Positions 25,098 through 34,416 of a stretch of DNA of 64,000 nucleotides are shown here, in pieces. The notes under the pieces were generated by a model. That model was not told where the DNA came from. It worked only from the letters and a program-made list of their open reading frames with translations, and searched no databases. The first letter of the stretch is position 1. Every line of letters starts with the position of its first letter. Origin of the DNA: an uncultured Hyphomonas sp. GTDB taxonomy: Bacteria > Pseudomonadota > Alphaproteobacteria > Caulobacterales > Hyphomonadaceae. The DNA lies in NCBI RefSeq assembly GCF_963677035.1, contig NZ_OY781472.1, positions 682,001 through 746,000 on the forward strand. The letters run 5' to 3'. The translations under genes were made by a program, and so were the position numbers.

Positions 25098-26089
25098 GGC
25101 TCCACCGGCTGGAACAGGCCGGAAATGTTGAGGCCGGTGATCAGGCCATAAATATACGCCGCATAGATCAGCAGCAGCAGCAGCCCCATCAGGCGCCCGA
25201 TGCGCGCCTTTGTCAGGATCACAAGCCCGATGACCAGCGTGGCAAGTGCCAGCGCCCAATGATCATATTGCTGGAAAGTCGGCGCCATGTGGATCGGTCC
25301 GAACAGGGAGATGATGCCGCCCGCGCCAAGGATATTGAAGACGTTGGAGCCCAGCACATTACCGATCAGGACCTCGCCCTGCCGCTTCACAACGGCGGCA
25401 AGACCGGCACCGATTTCCGGCAACGAGGTTCCGATCGCCAGCAGCGTGAGGCCGATATATTCCTCCGGCACGTTCAGGAACATGGCAATGCCGACACCGC
25501 CCTCGATCACAAGGTCTGCGCCGAGGACAAGCCCGAGCACGCCAAGCGGCACATAGATCAGCGCCAGCCAGAGCGGCAGGTGCGGGTCTTCCTCTTCCGA
25601 CACGCCGGGATCCCTGCCCACAGCCACGGCGCGGCGCGCGGCAATGAAGGTCAGGCCGGAATAGCCGACAAGGAGCGCAATGAAACAGATGCCGACCAGA
25701 GGCGTCAGCGGCATCAGGGCGGTGATGCCGATCCATGCCACGGCGGCGACGACCACGGCGATCAGCCCGCGCTTCTCCCCCACCCCGCCAGCGACGATCG
25801 GTGCGATCAGGGCCGGCAGGCCCAGCACCAGGAAAACGTTTGCTATGTTGGAACCGACAATATTGCCGAGTGCGAGGCCCGAACGGTCCGACAGGGCCGC
25901 ATCGAGCGAAACGATCATTTCAGGTGCGGAGGTGCCGAAACCGACAATGAAAATGCCCGCAACGAGGGGCGAAACCCCCATGCGGGCGGCAAGGGACACA
26001 GCTCCACTGACCAGCGCATTTCCCGCCAGTGCCATGATCACCAGGCCCCCGGCGAGGGCAGCGATCAGAGAGAGCTCCGGGAGTGGCAA
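25094..26089 (-). CDS. calcium/sodium antiporter (CaCA family)
   Basis: A 331-residue protein with about ten helices and the two inverted alpha repeats of the CaCA superfamily: SPLVAGIFIVGFGTSAPEMIVS with ALGNIVGSNIANVFLVLG in the first half, and IGLTLLAIGTSLPEIGAGLA with IGNVLGSNVFNILGAGG in the second. It is an inner-membrane exchanger of Na+ (or H+) for Ca2+. A 28-residue membrane peptide ends ten bases upstream, and the SDR gene overlaps its end. Confidence 0.95.
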   Translation of the reverse strand: MPLPELSLIAALAGGLVIMALAGNALVSGAVSLAARMGVSPLVAGIFIVGFGTSAPEMIVSLDAALSDRSGLALGNIVGSNIANVFLVLGLPALIAPIVAGGVGEKRGLIAVVVAAVAWIGITALMPLTPLVGICFIALLVGYSGLTFIAARRAVAVGRDPGVSEEEDPHLPLWLALIYVPLGVLGLVLGADLVIEGGVGIAMFLNVPEEYIGLTLLAIGTSLPEIGAGLAAVVKRQGEVLIGNVLGSNVFNILGAGGIISLFGPIHMAPTFQQYDHWALALATLVIGLVILTKARIGRLMGLLLLLIYAAYIYGLITGLNISGLFQPVEP

Positions 26090-26098
26090 GCCGGGCTT

Positions 26099-26185
26099 TT
26101 AGTCCAGCCGCTTGAATTCAATCAGATTCAAAACGCCGAAAACAACGACGATGGCGGCGATGGCAAGCAGGGACGGATGGATCAT
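26099..26185 (-). CDS. 28-residue single-helix membrane peptide
   Basis: The frame ATG 26185 to TAA 26099 encodes one strongly hydrophobic helix (SLLAIAAIVVVFGVLNLIEF) with a short basic/acidic tail KRLD. A purine-rich GCGAGAAAGCGAC precedes the ATG. It ends nine bases before the antiporter start on the same strand, so co-transcription is expected. It could be a small partner of the transporter. I do not recognise a named family. Confidence 0.6.
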   Translation of the reverse strand: MIHPSLLAIAAIVVVFGVLNLIEFKRLD

Positions 26186-26383
26186 GTCGCTTTCTCGCTG
26201 GTGTAATTTTTGTCACGTTATTGTGTTTGCTGGCGTGTGCATAGCGCGGTGCGCCGCGCATGGCGAGCCCAATTCGACAGGGTTTTGACCCGATTTTCCA
26301 CCAAAATCCCGTATTTTTTACCCCAGTGCGGGAAAAATTTTGCATTCACCCGATCTTGAGACGAGTCTGTCAGGAAGAACGCC

Positions 26384-26854
26384 ATGGCCCGCATCCGCAC
26401 CCGCATATTCCAGTCCTGGTTCCGCCTGTCCCGGCCGATGACGCTGGGCGTCCGCGGCCTGATCGAAAACGAGGCCGGCAAGGTCTTCATGATCCGCCAC
26501 ACCTACACGCCGGGCTGGTATCTGCCGGGCGGCGGTGTAGAAAAGGCGGAAACCACCGTTGAATCGCTGGAACGGGAGCTGCTGGAGGAAGGCGGCTTCA
26601 CGCTGACGGCCCCGCCGGATCTGGTCGGCATCTATTCCAACCATGTCGTGTTTCCGAATGACCATGTCGTGCTTTACCGGGCTCGTCCCGGCACCTGGAC
26701 GCAGGGCGAGGCAACCTCACGCGGGGAAATCGCCGAAGCGGTCTGGGCCGACCCGCTGTCCCCGCCGGAGGGAACGACGCCCGGCACACATAGCAAGCTT
26801 CAGGAATTGTTCGCCGGGGCCGCGCCGTCCCCCTATTGGGCGCCGAAACGCTGA
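26384..26854 (+). CDS. NUDIX hydrolase
   Basis: A 156-residue Nudix protein. The Nudix box spans about 49-71 (GGGVEKAETTVESLEREL, then LEEGGF), with the REL-LEE metal ligands in place. WYLPGG before it is typical. The N-terminus is basic. The family hydrolyses nucleoside diphosphates linked to another group; the substrate is not predictable. Confidence 0.93.
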   Translation: MARIRTRIFQSWFRLSRPMTLGVRGLIENEAGKVFMIRHTYTPGWYLPGGGVEKAETTVESLERELLEEGGFTLTAPPDLVGIYSNHVVFPNDHVVLYRARPGTWTQGEATSRGEIAEAVWADPLSPPEGTTPGTHSKLQELFAGAAPSPYWAPKR

Positions 26855-26905
26855 GGCACACAGCGGCAAGGCGGGCATGGACAGGCCCGGCAAGGACAGG
26901 CCGGA

Positions 26906-27667
26906 TCAGCTGGCCGGGGTAATGTCGTATGTCTTGCCGGTGACATGTACCGCAGGCACATGGCCGGTTTCTTCAAACGCTTCCCAGGCCGGGGCGAGCG
27001 AGCGCCAGAAGGCGGCGTTCTCGTTCCCGGCATGACGCTGCAGGTTCGCTGCGGTCATCGGAAAGGGAAAGATGTGCACCGGAACGGATTTCTGTCCCTC
27101 ACCCATCGCGGCCTGCATCAGGGTCCAGACCTCTTCGATCGCCTCATCGGTCATGGCGTAACAGCCGACCGATACGCAATCGCCATGGACCATCAGATAA
27201 GACCCGGTACGGCCCTGCGCCCGGTCAAAAGCGTTGGGAAAGCCCAGATTGAAGGCAAGATGATAGTCCGACGCCGCGTTCATCTGGCCGGGCGCCACGG
27301 AATAGAAGCCCTCCGGCGCCTGCATGTCCCCTTCGGCGAGTTTCGGTCCCAGTTTTCCGGAATAGGCACAGATCGGCCAGGAACGGAACGGCTCGTACAC
27401 CCCATCGGGATTGGCCACAAAGGCCGTCAGGACAGCAGGTTCCTTGGTTAGCCGAAGGTAAAGGGGCGCGCCGAGATGCGTCCCCTGCTCCGCCAGCGCC
27501 TCGCTGAGGTCGGCTGTGTGCGCCTCCACCACGGCCCGCGACCGCGGCGTTTCGCGGATATCGTCGACCCCCGCCACCGCCAGAACTGCCGGCAGGCAGA
27601 GGAAGGCCATCGCCGCGCAGAACACGGCCACCAGCTTCCAGGCGTCGATGGGGCGTTTACGTTTCAT
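26906..27667 (-). CDS. L,D-transpeptidase family protein (YkuD domain, YafK-like)
   Basis: A 253-residue protein with an N-terminal membrane anchor or signal (LVAVFCAAMAFLCLPAVLA, 12-30). The catalytic YkuD motif is LMVHGDCVSVGCYAMTD, with His161 and Cys169. TPEGFYSV-like APEGFYSVAPGQMN at 118 is also typical of the YafK group. It is expected in the periplasm, acting on peptidoglycan cross-links or attached proteins. The start at 27667 puts the basic MKRKRP directly before the anchor. Confidence 0.9.
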   Translation of the reverse strand: MKRKRPIDAWKLVAVFCAAMAFLCLPAVLAVAGVDDIRETPRSRAVVEAHTADLSEALAEQGTHLGAPLYLRLTKEPAVLTAFVANPDGVYEPFRSWPICAYSGKLGPKLAEGDMQAPEGFYSVAPGQMNAASDYHLAFNLGFPNAFDRAQGRTGSYLMVHGDCVSVGCYAMTDEAIEEVWTLMQAAMGEGQKSVPVHIFPFPMTAANLQRHAGNENAAFWRSLAPAWEAFEETGHVPAVHVTGKTYDITPAS

Positions 27668-27882
27668 AAACCCAGTGGTCTGCCCGGAATGCGGCAGCAC
27701 CGGGGCTGGTCCCGTGGCGGTTTCGTGAAAATGGCGCCCCAATTCCGCCCCGAGTATTAAACAGGTTTTAAGATCCCGGTGGGACGCTTGTTACGTGACG
27801 GGGGAGTGAACCAATTCTCGTCATCGAAAGACAGCTGGCGCACTCAGGTTTCCCCTTGCCCTGCGCGCCGGCAAAGCAAACG

Positions 27883-27916
27883 GAACGCCGGCTCCCTTTC
27901 CCCTGGGCCGGCGTTC
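27883..27916 (-). terminator. intrinsic terminator downstream of pgsA
   Basis: GAACGCCGGC at 27883-27892 pairs perfectly with GCCGGCGTTC at 27907-27916. On the minus strand the stem is followed by a T-rich CCGTTTGCTTT, and it lies 12 bases after the pgsA stop. Confidence 0.65.
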
Positions 27917-27928
27917 TTGCATCCGGCC

Positions 27929-28591
27929 TCAGCGGCTGCGGACCGCCGCAACCATGTAGCGCCAGCCGGTCAGCAGCGACAGGACCGCCGCAATCCAGAG
28001 CAGACCGACAAGGCCGGTGACAATGAACGTCGCCATCATGCTGCCTGTCTGATGCTGTGACGTCGCCGCCTGCGGCATCAGCGCCAGCGGTAGCATCAGG
28101 CCGATAATGGCGGCCATTTCAAAAGCGGTTTTCCATTTGGCGAGGTTCGACGGATCGACCACCGCCGTGCCCGCAGGCGTCGTACGCAGCCAGGTCATGA
28201 AAAGATCGCGCGCAATGATGGCCGCGGCCGGAATATAGATCAGCCAGGTGTGGAAGATCAGCGCCAGCCCCAGCAGCGCAAAGCCGACCAGAACCTTGTC
28301 CGCAATCGGATCGAGCCAGACCCCGAAACGGGACTGTGCCTGAAGCTTCCGCGCCAGCCAGCCATCAAGGAAATCCGTCAGCGCGCCCGATATAAAGGCT
28401 AGCAGGGCAAACTGATACCAGAGCTGCAGGATCACGATGCGGGCTTCCTGATCTGCCGCGCCGGCATCCTGCGCCGCGTCCAGAACAATGAGATCCTGCA
28501 CGCGCAGGGCCTGAACGATACCGCCGAGGCAGAGCACCGCGAACACGCAGCGCGCAATCGTCAACGCATTGGGGAGCCATTTGAAGGTCAT
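27929..28591 (-). CDS. pgsA: CDP-diacylglycerol--glycerol-3-phosphate 3-phosphatidyltransferase
   Basis: A 220-residue membrane enzyme of the CDP-alcohol phosphatidyltransferase family. The signature D-G-x2-A-R-x8-G-x3-D-x3-D is complete in DFLDGWLARKLQ through GVWLDPIADK (near 90-115). WLPNALTIAR at residues 5-14 is the usual PgsA N-terminus, which supports the start at 28591. It commits CDP-diacylglycerol to phosphatidylglycerol synthesis. A hairpin separates it from hslO upstream. Confidence 0.92.
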   Translation of the reverse strand: MTFKWLPNALTIARCVFAVLCLGGIVQALRVQDLIVLDAAQDAGAADQEARIVILQLWYQFALLAFISGALTDFLDGWLARKLQAQSRFGVWLDPIADKVLVGFALLGLALIFHTWLIYIPAAAIIARDLFMTWLRTTPAGTAVVDPSNLAKWKTAFEMAAIIGLMLPLALMPQAATSQHQTGSMMATFIVTGLVGLLWIAAVLSLLTGWRYMVAAVRSR

Positions 28592-28645
28592 CTGCGCGGT
28601 GTGCCAGCGGGCGGGCGCCGAGGCAATGCGCAATATCGGCAGCAC

Positions 28646-28679
28646 GTCATCTCCCACCGCCGGAACAATGGGAGATGAC
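28646..28679. terminator. perfect 11-bp stem hairpin between hslO and pgsA
   Basis: GTCATCTCCCA (28646-28656) pairs with TGGGAGATGAC (28669-28679) around a 12-base loop. It begins nine bases after the hslO stop (minus strand). There is no T tract, so it may be a partial terminator or RNA-stabilising structure. Confidence 0.5.
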
Positions 28680-28687
28680 GCGGCCGG

Positions 28688-29620
28688 TCAGTTCGATGCG
28701 CCGGTGACCTGTTCGATCGGCACGGTGTAATGGCGGCCGCAGAACTGGCAGTCGATGGACAGGGTGCCATCGTCTTCCACCAGATCCCGCAGGCCATCGT
28801 CCGAGATGTTCTGCAGCGTGGCGATAAGGCGTTCCTCATTGCAGGTGCAGCGGTCGTCAAGCTGTGTCGGCGGCTCCATCCGGACGCCCTGTTCGTGGAA
28901 CAGGCGGTAAAGCAGCTGATCCATCGGCAGGTCCGGATCGGCGAGTTCCTGATCGGTGATCGTCGCGAACAGGGCCTGCGCCTCGTTCCACGCTTCTTCC
29001 GTATCGCCGCGCGCCTCATCATCCGCAATACGCTGGACCATCATGCCGCCGGAGACCCACACGCCGGGTTCGCCCTTGCGCTCAAACTCGGCGAGCGACA
29101 GGCGGATCCGCGTGGGCACCTGTTCGGACTGGGCGAAGTAATCCTCCGCACATTCCGCCAGCGTGCCTTTCACCAGCGGGACAATGCCCTGATAGGGCTG
29201 GATCGCCGGATTATCCTGCACAATGATCAGGCCGAGCCGTCCGGACGCGCCGAACAGCTGCGGCATGTGCGGGGCGGCGCCCTTGTTGACCCGGTCCAGA
29301 TTTTCCCAGGCGTCCATATCGAAGCGGGCATAGCCGCGCACGCCGCCATCCGACCGGTATTCGCCAACCAGCATCTTCACCGGACCATCGCCTTCGGCCT
29401 GCACCAGCAGGCGCCCTTCGAATTTGAGCGAGGAGCCGACCAGGGCCGCCAGCGTCACCGCTTCGCCCAGCACACGGGCGAGGTTCACGGGGTAATCGTG
29501 GCGTTGCAGGATCGGCGAAATACTGCCCGCACCCATGCGGACAGCCCGGCCGCGCACGGGCCGCTGCTCGATCTGGAAATTGGCAACGAAATCGCTGAGG
29601 GGGGTGAATGTGTCAGCCAT
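28688..29620 (-). CDS. hslO: Hsp33 family molecular chaperone
   Basis: A 310-residue redox-regulated chaperone. The N-terminal domain shows family blocks VTLAALVGSSLKFEGRLLVQ (reverse-strand residues near 53) and VRGYARF. The C-terminal zinc switch has all four cysteines, in CTCNEERL and CQFCGRHY (CxC and CxxC). Oxidation of these cysteines activates holdase function in the cytoplasm. Start 29620 follows AGGAGCCCGTC. In many alphaproteobacteria it follows argF; here argF lies 3.7 kb upstream on the same strand. Confidence 0.95.
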   Translation of the reverse strand: MADTFTPLSDFVANFQIEQRPVRGRAVRMGAGSISPILQRHDYPVNLARVLGEAVTLAALVGSSLKFEGRLLVQAEGDGPVKMLVGEYRSDGGVRGYARFDMDAWENLDRVNKGAAPHMPQLFGASGRLGLIIVQDNPAIQPYQGIVPLVKGTLAECAEDYFAQSEQVPTRIRLSLAEFERKGEPGVWVSGGMMVQRIADDEARGDTEEAWNEAQALFATITDQELADPDLPMDQLLYRLFHEQGVRMEPPTQLDDRCTCNEERLIATLQNISDDGLRDLVEDDGTLSIDCQFCGRHYTVPIEQVTGASN

Positions 29621-29686
29621 GACGGGCTCCTTGTGACGCCCCCATGTGGCAGCGCCCTTCCCCCGTATCAAGACTGTACTCTGTGA

Positions 29687-30637
29687 TCAGGCCGAGCAGC
29701 TGCCCCCGCCAAGGACACAGAAGCTGGCGCACCAGGGATGGTTCAGCTTCACCGGCTCTGCCGTCGCCTGCTTCAGCGTGCGGCCCAGTTCAAAAGCCGG
29801 ATCGTCCACCAGCAATGTGCAGGCCGTGACGCTGGCGCGGGCCGCCCCCTTGCGCCGGATGACCATGCGCTGGTCTGAGCACATGATGCTTTCGGGCGCC
29901 TTGTTCAGGATCCCCCAGCACGCCGTGGTGATCTCGGGCGGATCATCCTGCGCAATCATCTCCGGGAACAGGACCAGCTGTTTCGGGTCTGCCGGGTCCA
30001 GCTTCAGGCCGAGCGAACGGGCCAGCGCGCCATAACCGGCGCGGGCGGCGGCCTCATCGTCGTGCAGGGACTGACGCCCGGCAATCGCGACCTGAAAGCC
30101 TTCGTCCGCCAGCCAGCGAAGCCCCGCGCAGGCCTCTTCGAACGCCCCGTCCCCGCGTTCGGCGTCGTGCAGGGCCGGGTCATAGCTATCGAGGGAGACG
30201 CGCAGAATGAGCTTTTCCGCGAGGCCGTTATTGCGCAGGCGGCAGAGCCCCTCCTGAATACGGGGGCGCATCATCGGCCGCATGGCGTTGGTGAGCAGCA
30301 GAAGGCTGTGCTCCCGGAACAGGATCGCCTCCATGATGGGCAGGATGTCCGGGCACATGAATGGCTCACCGCCCGTGATCCCGATTTCCACCCCGTCCGA
30401 CGCCATCCGGGATATCTCATTCAGATAAGGCATGACGTCGGCGAGGGTCAGATAGACCAGCCGGTCATTCTTCGGAGAAGAAAGAATATAGCAATTCCGG
30501 CACTCGATATTGCAGAGCGTGCCGGTATTGAACCAGAGCGTTTTCAGCCCCGTCCAGCCAACACTGGCGCGGGCCTCGCCCTTCGCCGTGATATCTGGGT
30601 GGGCGAATTTGTCAGCGGGGAAATCTGTATCTGCCAT
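29687..30637 (-). CDS. radical SAM protein
   Basis: A 316-residue radical SAM enzyme. The cluster motif is CNIECRNC (Cys42, Cys46 and Cys49). GITGGEPFM near 87 is the GGE motif for SAM, and LRVSLDSYDP near 144 follows. The C-terminus carries further cysteines (CASFCVLGGGSC), which could bind an auxiliary cluster as in SPASM/twitch proteins. No precursor peptide or partner is visible next to it, so the reaction is unknown. Confidence 0.88.
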   Translation of the reverse strand: MADTDFPADKFAHPDITAKGEARASVGWTGLKTLWFNTGTLCNIECRNCYILSSPKNDRLVYLTLADVMPYLNEISRMASDGVEIGITGGEPFMCPDILPIMEAILFREHSLLLLTNAMRPMMRPRIQEGLCRLRNNGLAEKLILRVSLDSYDPALHDAERGDGAFEEACAGLRWLADEGFQVAIAGRQSLHDDEAAARAGYGALARSLGLKLDPADPKQLVLFPEMIAQDDPPEITTACWGILNKAPESIMCSDQRMVIRRKGAARASVTACTLLVDDPAFELGRTLKQATAEPVKLNHPWCASFCVLGGGSCSA

Positions 30638-30720
30638 ACGCGCACCCTAACGGGCTGCGCCGCGCGTGCCAGCGGGAAAATACTGAACTGACAAAGGTTT
30701 GATCGCTGCGTGTGGTTCGA

Positions 30721-31371
30721 TCAATGCGTGGGCTGGTCGCTGGATTTCTGGGCCTGTTCGACCAGGTCCCGCACCAGACCGCGCACATGCGCCGGGCGCA
30801 GACCCAGCCCCGCGCCGATTTCCAGGATCGTGTCCTCCTCCTCACGCGAGAAGACGCCATCGGCGGCAGCGATCTGGAAGACCGCATTCACGATCATCTC
30901 CTTGCCCTCATCGTTCAGCATATTGCCGGCGCGGGTCGCCACCGACAGCGCATCGTCCAGCGAGTCCTTTGCGGCGGTGATCTCTGCCTCAACCTCGGCG
31001 CGCGAAAAGTCGCGGGCGCACATCAGGTTGACCACATGTTCAATGGCGTCGACTTCCTCCGGCTCAATCTTGCCGTCAGCCCAGGCCATGCGGACCAGAA
31101 TCGCGAGCGCAGCAATCTCGAACTCCGCGCGGATCGCATCAGATGTCGCCCCGGTGGATGCGTTCAGGACATCCTCCACGAAGGTGCCCTTGCAGGCCTT
31201 GCACTCGACATAGGGCGGAAAGGTTTTCAGCGGGATGACCGGGATGAAATAGAGGTGGAACCAGCTGCGCGCGCGGCGCTTTTCGAAATCGCTGGACTGC
31301 CGGCATTGCGGACACTCGAACGTGCCCTGATCCAGCAATTTACGCGTTGCCTTGGTGCCAAAAATGATCAT
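30721..31371 (-). CDS. TerB-like protein with N-terminal zinc ribbon
   Basis: A 216-residue protein. CPQC (20-23) and CKAC (57-60) form a zinc ribbon around a conserved RARSWFHLYFIPVIPL segment. Residues 80-210 form a TerB-like all-helical domain (AALAILVRMAWADGKIEPEE, then AVFQIAAADGVFSREEED). TerB domains bind metal and are linked to stress or phage functions, but no other ter gene is here. The start at 31371 begins with MIIFGTKATRK, typical of this zinc-ribbon group. Confidence 0.82.
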   Translation of the reverse strand: MIIFGTKATRKLLDQGTFECPQCRQSSDFEKRRARSWFHLYFIPVIPLKTFPPYVECKACKGTFVEDVLNASTGATSDAIRAEFEIAALAILVRMAWADGKIEPEEVDAIEHVVNLMCARDFSRAEVEAEITAAKDSLDDALSVATRAGNMLNDEGKEMIVNAVFQIAAADGVFSREEEDTILEIGAGLGLRPAHVRGLVRDLVEQAQKSSDQPTH

Positions 31372-31542
31372 CTGCGTCCCCTGTTCCAACCGATGAATGC
31401 AAAGTCTGGTGCCTGGCGGACCGGTTGGCAAGCCGGCACGCCGGAGGAAGTGTGCCGGAACCGCTGGCACGCCTTTGCAATTTCCGTATATGCGGGAAAC
31501 ATGATCCTTTCATGATCAGAGCCGCGAAGGACAAGCCGGAAT

Positions 31543-32850
31543 ATGGGGCAAGATACCAAGAAAGCCGTCTTCCGCCTGCTGACCTCAACAAGCGAAGCGC
31601 CCGGCCATCTCGACATTACCGATAGCGCCCGCGAGCATGAGCCTGACAATTTCTTCCGGCATGTCACCAGCCTGTCGGCCAGCAAGATCGCGGACGGGCT
31701 GATCGACCCGAAACTTGTGCTCAGCTGGCTGCTGACGGCGCTTGGCGCACCGGCCGGTTTGCTGGGCCTGCTTGTTCCGATCCGGGAAGCCGGGGCCCTC
31801 TTTCCGCAAATGTTTACCGCAGGCGCACTCCGCCGGCTGACACACCGCAAATGGGCCTGGGCAGGCGGCGCCCTGATGGAAGGAATTGCCGCGATCGCCA
31901 TGGGGCTGACAGCCTTTGTGCTGACGGGGGCCGCGGCCGGCTGGGCCATCCTCGGGGCGCTGACCGTTCTGGCGCTTGCCCGCTCTGTCTGTTCGGTCAC
32001 CTACAAGGATGTCCTTGGCAAGACGATTGCCAAATCCCGGCGCGGCACCGCCACCGGCACCGCAGGCACGGTCGGCGCAGGGGCTGTGCTGGCCTATGGC
32101 GTTCTGCTCGCCTTTGCCGGGGCAGACCGGCAGGCTCTGGTCACGGGCGGCCTGATCCTGGCGGGCGTCTTGTGGGTCGCTGCCGCCATTGTATTCGCCA
32201 GCATGGCCGAAGAGCCAAGCGAGCCGGATGCCAGCTCAAATCCGGTCCGCAGGCTGGCGGAGGATTTTGGCCTGCTGGCGCGCGATGCCCAGCTGCGCCG
32301 CTTCATCCTTGTGCGGGCCTTGCTCACCTCCACCGCCCTGGCCCCGCCATTCATGGTGGCGCTGGGGACAGAGGCCGAAACGGCGAAAAACATGTTTGGC
32401 GGCCTTGGCCTGCTGGTTGTCGCCTCTGCCAGTGCCGGCCTGCTCAGTTCTTATGTGTGGGGCCGACTTGCCGACCGGTCGAGCCGGAAGGTTCTGATCC
32501 TGACGGGGCTCGCCGGGGCGCTTGCCCTGTTCGGCACGCTGGGGCTGAACGCAGGCGGCCTGCTCACGGCGACAGCCGGTCTGCCCGCCATGATCTTTAT
32601 CCTTATGATTGCCTATCAGGGCGTCCGCCTCGGGCGCTCCACCCATCTCGTTGACATGGCGACGCCGGAGACACGTGCGGCCTACACCGCGCTGTCCAAC
32701 ACGATCATCGGCACTGTGCTGATCCTTGGCGGTGGCTTCAGCCTTGTGGCGAGTTTCGCCGGGCTGACAACCGTCATCGCCATCCTCGGCGCCATGAGCG
32801 CAGTGGCCGCCCTGTTCGCGCTGGGCCTAGAAGAGGTCCAGCAGGAGTAA
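31543..32850 (+). CDS. MFS transporter
   Basis: A 435-residue protein with an N-terminal cytoplasmic stretch (about 45 residues) and then 12 hydrophobic helices (GLLVPIREAGALFPQMF; GALTVLALARSVCSVTYKDV). ATGTAGTVGAGAVLAYG lies near 168. The C-terminal half has YVWGRLADRSSRKVL (motif A-like, near 306). It is divergent from the TerB gene. The substrate is unknown. Confidence 0.85.
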   Translation: MGQDTKKAVFRLLTSTSEAPGHLDITDSAREHEPDNFFRHVTSLSASKIADGLIDPKLVLSWLLTALGAPAGLLGLLVPIREAGALFPQMFTAGALRRLTHRKWAWAGGALMEGIAAIAMGLTAFVLTGAAAGWAILGALTVLALARSVCSVTYKDVLGKTIAKSRRGTATGTAGTVGAGAVLAYGVLLAFAGADRQALVTGGLILAGVLWVAAAIVFASMAEEPSEPDASSNPVRRLAEDFGLLARDAQLRRFILVRALLTSTALAPPFMVALGTEAETAKNMFGGLGLLVVASASAGLLSSYVWGRLADRSSRKVLILTGLAGALALFGTLGLNAGGLLTATAGLPAMIFILMIAYQGVRLGRSTHLVDMATPETRAAYTALSNTIIGTVLILGGGFSLVASFAGLTTVIAILGAMSAVAALFALGLEEVQQE

Positions 32851-32919
32851 CCCAGCCTCCATCGCCGGACTAATCGATTTAAGCTTGGACAGGACGACCG
32901 GCGGACCTACAGTCTCCTC

Positions 32920-33366
32920 ATGAGATTTGGCGAGATGAAATCTGTCGGTCACAATATTTCGCATTCACTTGCGAGCGGTATCGGCTTGCTCATTGGCCAC
33001 TGCAACATGGACATTTTCGGGGAGGCTGCCAGCAGTGACGAAGGCTTTATCATCGTAGACTTTGTGAACGGGACATCCTCCGGCGGCCGAGTGTCATCCT
33101 CTCTGGCAGGGGCAATTTCCGCCTACGCTAAGGCCCTGCCCGACCTGTGCCTGCGCCATGGGCTGGAGGCGGGCGCATTCCGGAAACTGACCACGCGCTA
33201 CTTCAATAGCGGTATCAGAGAGTGTTTCGTGGTGACCGTCGAAGATCATCACGGACGCCGTTCAGAAGACGAATACTGCGGCTCGGACGGCACCCGCGCA
33301 ATGGTGCTGGATCAGCAGGGGCGCATCAGGCCCAAGCGATCTGTCTCGCGCACCCAGGCAGACTGA
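32920..33366 (+). CDS. conserved hypothetical protein
   Basis: A 148-residue soluble protein of unknown family. Supporting features are GHNISHSLASGIGLLIGHCN near 9-29, a central SGGRVSSSLAGAISAYAKAL and a C-terminal RTRYF-like strand pair. An internal ATG at 32935 with GGCGAG upstream could be the true start. The stop lies eight bases before the opposing argF stop. Confidence 0.6.
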   Translation: MRFGEMKSVGHNISHSLASGIGLLIGHCNMDIFGEAASSDEGFIIVDFVNGTSSGGRVSSSLAGAISAYAKALPDLCLRHGLEAGAFRKLTTRYFNSGIRECFVVTVEDHHGRRSEDEYCGSDGTRAMVLDQQGRIRPKRSVSRTQAD

Positions 33367-33374
33367 ACCTCAGC

Positions 33375-34301
33375 CTACTTTTCGAGGCACCAGCGCAGCA
33401 CGGCCTTCTGGGCGTGCAGGCGGTTTTCCGCTTCGTCAAAGATGAGGCTCTGCGGCCCGTCGATGACTTCAGGGTCCACTTCCTCGCCCCGGTGGGCCGG
33501 CAGGCAATGCAGGAAGTGGGCGCCCTTGTTCGCCAGTTCCATCAGGTCTTCTGTGACAGCATAGGGCTCCAGGATTTCAAGGCGGCGCTCGGCATCCTTG
33601 TCGCCCATGGACACGAACGTGTCGGCGATGACGACATCGGCGCCAGCGACGGCTTCTTCCGCCGTCTCATAGAGATCGATCTTGCCCTGAAGTTCGCGCG
33701 CAATGTCGAGATCCTCATCGTCCGGCGCAAACCGGGCCGGGGTGCCGACGGCCAGCGAAAAACCGAACTTCGCCGCCGCATGAATGAAGCTGGCGCAGAC
33801 ATTATTGCCGTCGCCGACCCAGGCGATCCGCGCGCCGCGCAGATCGAGGCCATTCTCTTCCAGCGTCTGCAAATCCGCCATGATCTGGCAGGGGTGAGAC
33901 CGGTCGGTCAGGCCATTGATAACGGGAACGGAGGAAAACTCCGCAAATGCCTCGACGTCGGAATGATCATTCGCGCGGATCATCACGGCATCGACATAGC
34001 GGGACAGGACACGGGCGGTATCGTCGATCGTCTCGCCACGGCCAAGCTGCATGTCGTTGGACGTTGCCGTGATCGACGAGCCGCCCAGCTGGCGCATCGC
34101 CATGTCGAAAGAAAACCGCGTACGGGTAGACGATTTCTCGAAGATCATCGCCAGCGTGTGGCCTTCCAGCGGCGCGCCGTCATCGACCCGGCCCTTCGGC
34201 CAGCCGGCGCGCGCTTTCTTCATGGCATGAGCCATGTCGAGAATTTCGCGCAGCTCGACATGATCGAGATGCCAGAGATCAATGAAGTGACGGCCTGCCA
34301 T
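33375..34301 (-). CDS. argF: ornithine carbamoyltransferase
   Basis: A 308-residue enzyme of the usual length. Carbamoyl-phosphate binding is in [12 protein letters not shown] (STRTR at 58-62). [14 protein letters not shown] (near 136), the [10 protein letters not shown] ornithine loop and [10 protein letters not shown] near 263 all fit argF. It converts ornithine and carbamoyl phosphate to citrulline in arginine synthesis. The start at 34301 (MAGRHF) fits the family. It is transcribed in the same direction as argD, 8 kb upstream. Confidence 0.95.
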   Translation of the reverse strand: MAGRHFIDLWHLDHVELREILDMAHAMKKARAGWPKGRVDDGAPLEGHTLAMIFEKSSTRTRFSFDMAMRQLGGSSITATSNDMQLGRGETIDDTARVLSRYVDAVMIRANDHSDVEAFAEFSSVPVINGLTDRSHPCQIMADLQTLEENGLDLRGARIAWVGDGNNVCASFIHAAAKFGFSLAVGTPARFAPDDEDLDIARELQGKIDLYETAEEAVAGADVVIADTFVSMGDKDAERRLEILEPYAVTEDLMELANKGAHFLHCLPAHRGEEVDPEVIDGPQSLIFDEAENRLHAQKAVLRWCLEK

Positions 34302-34340
34302 GTAGCGCCTCCCCCGATTTAAGGGTCTGAAAAAGGAAGC

Positions 34341-34366
34341 GCGGGCCATAGCGCATTATGGCCCGC
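34341..34366 (-). terminator. intrinsic terminator after the GlsB-type gene
   Basis: GCGGGCCATA (34341-34350) pairs with TATGGCCCGC (34357-34366) around GCGCAT. On the minus strand it is followed by GCTTCCTTTTTC, as expected of a Rho-independent terminator. It lies between the small membrane gene and argF. Confidence 0.7.
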
Positions 34367-34416
34367 GGCACCAGAGTGTTGCAGGAACAGGCGATATGCG
34401 CCTGCCCGCCGGGTGG

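Noticed and set aside
27743..27880. A tRNA or other RNA gene before the pgsA terminator
   Set aside because: No acceptor stem pairing or T-loop word (GGTTCGA-type) is present; only a terminator hairpin is visible.
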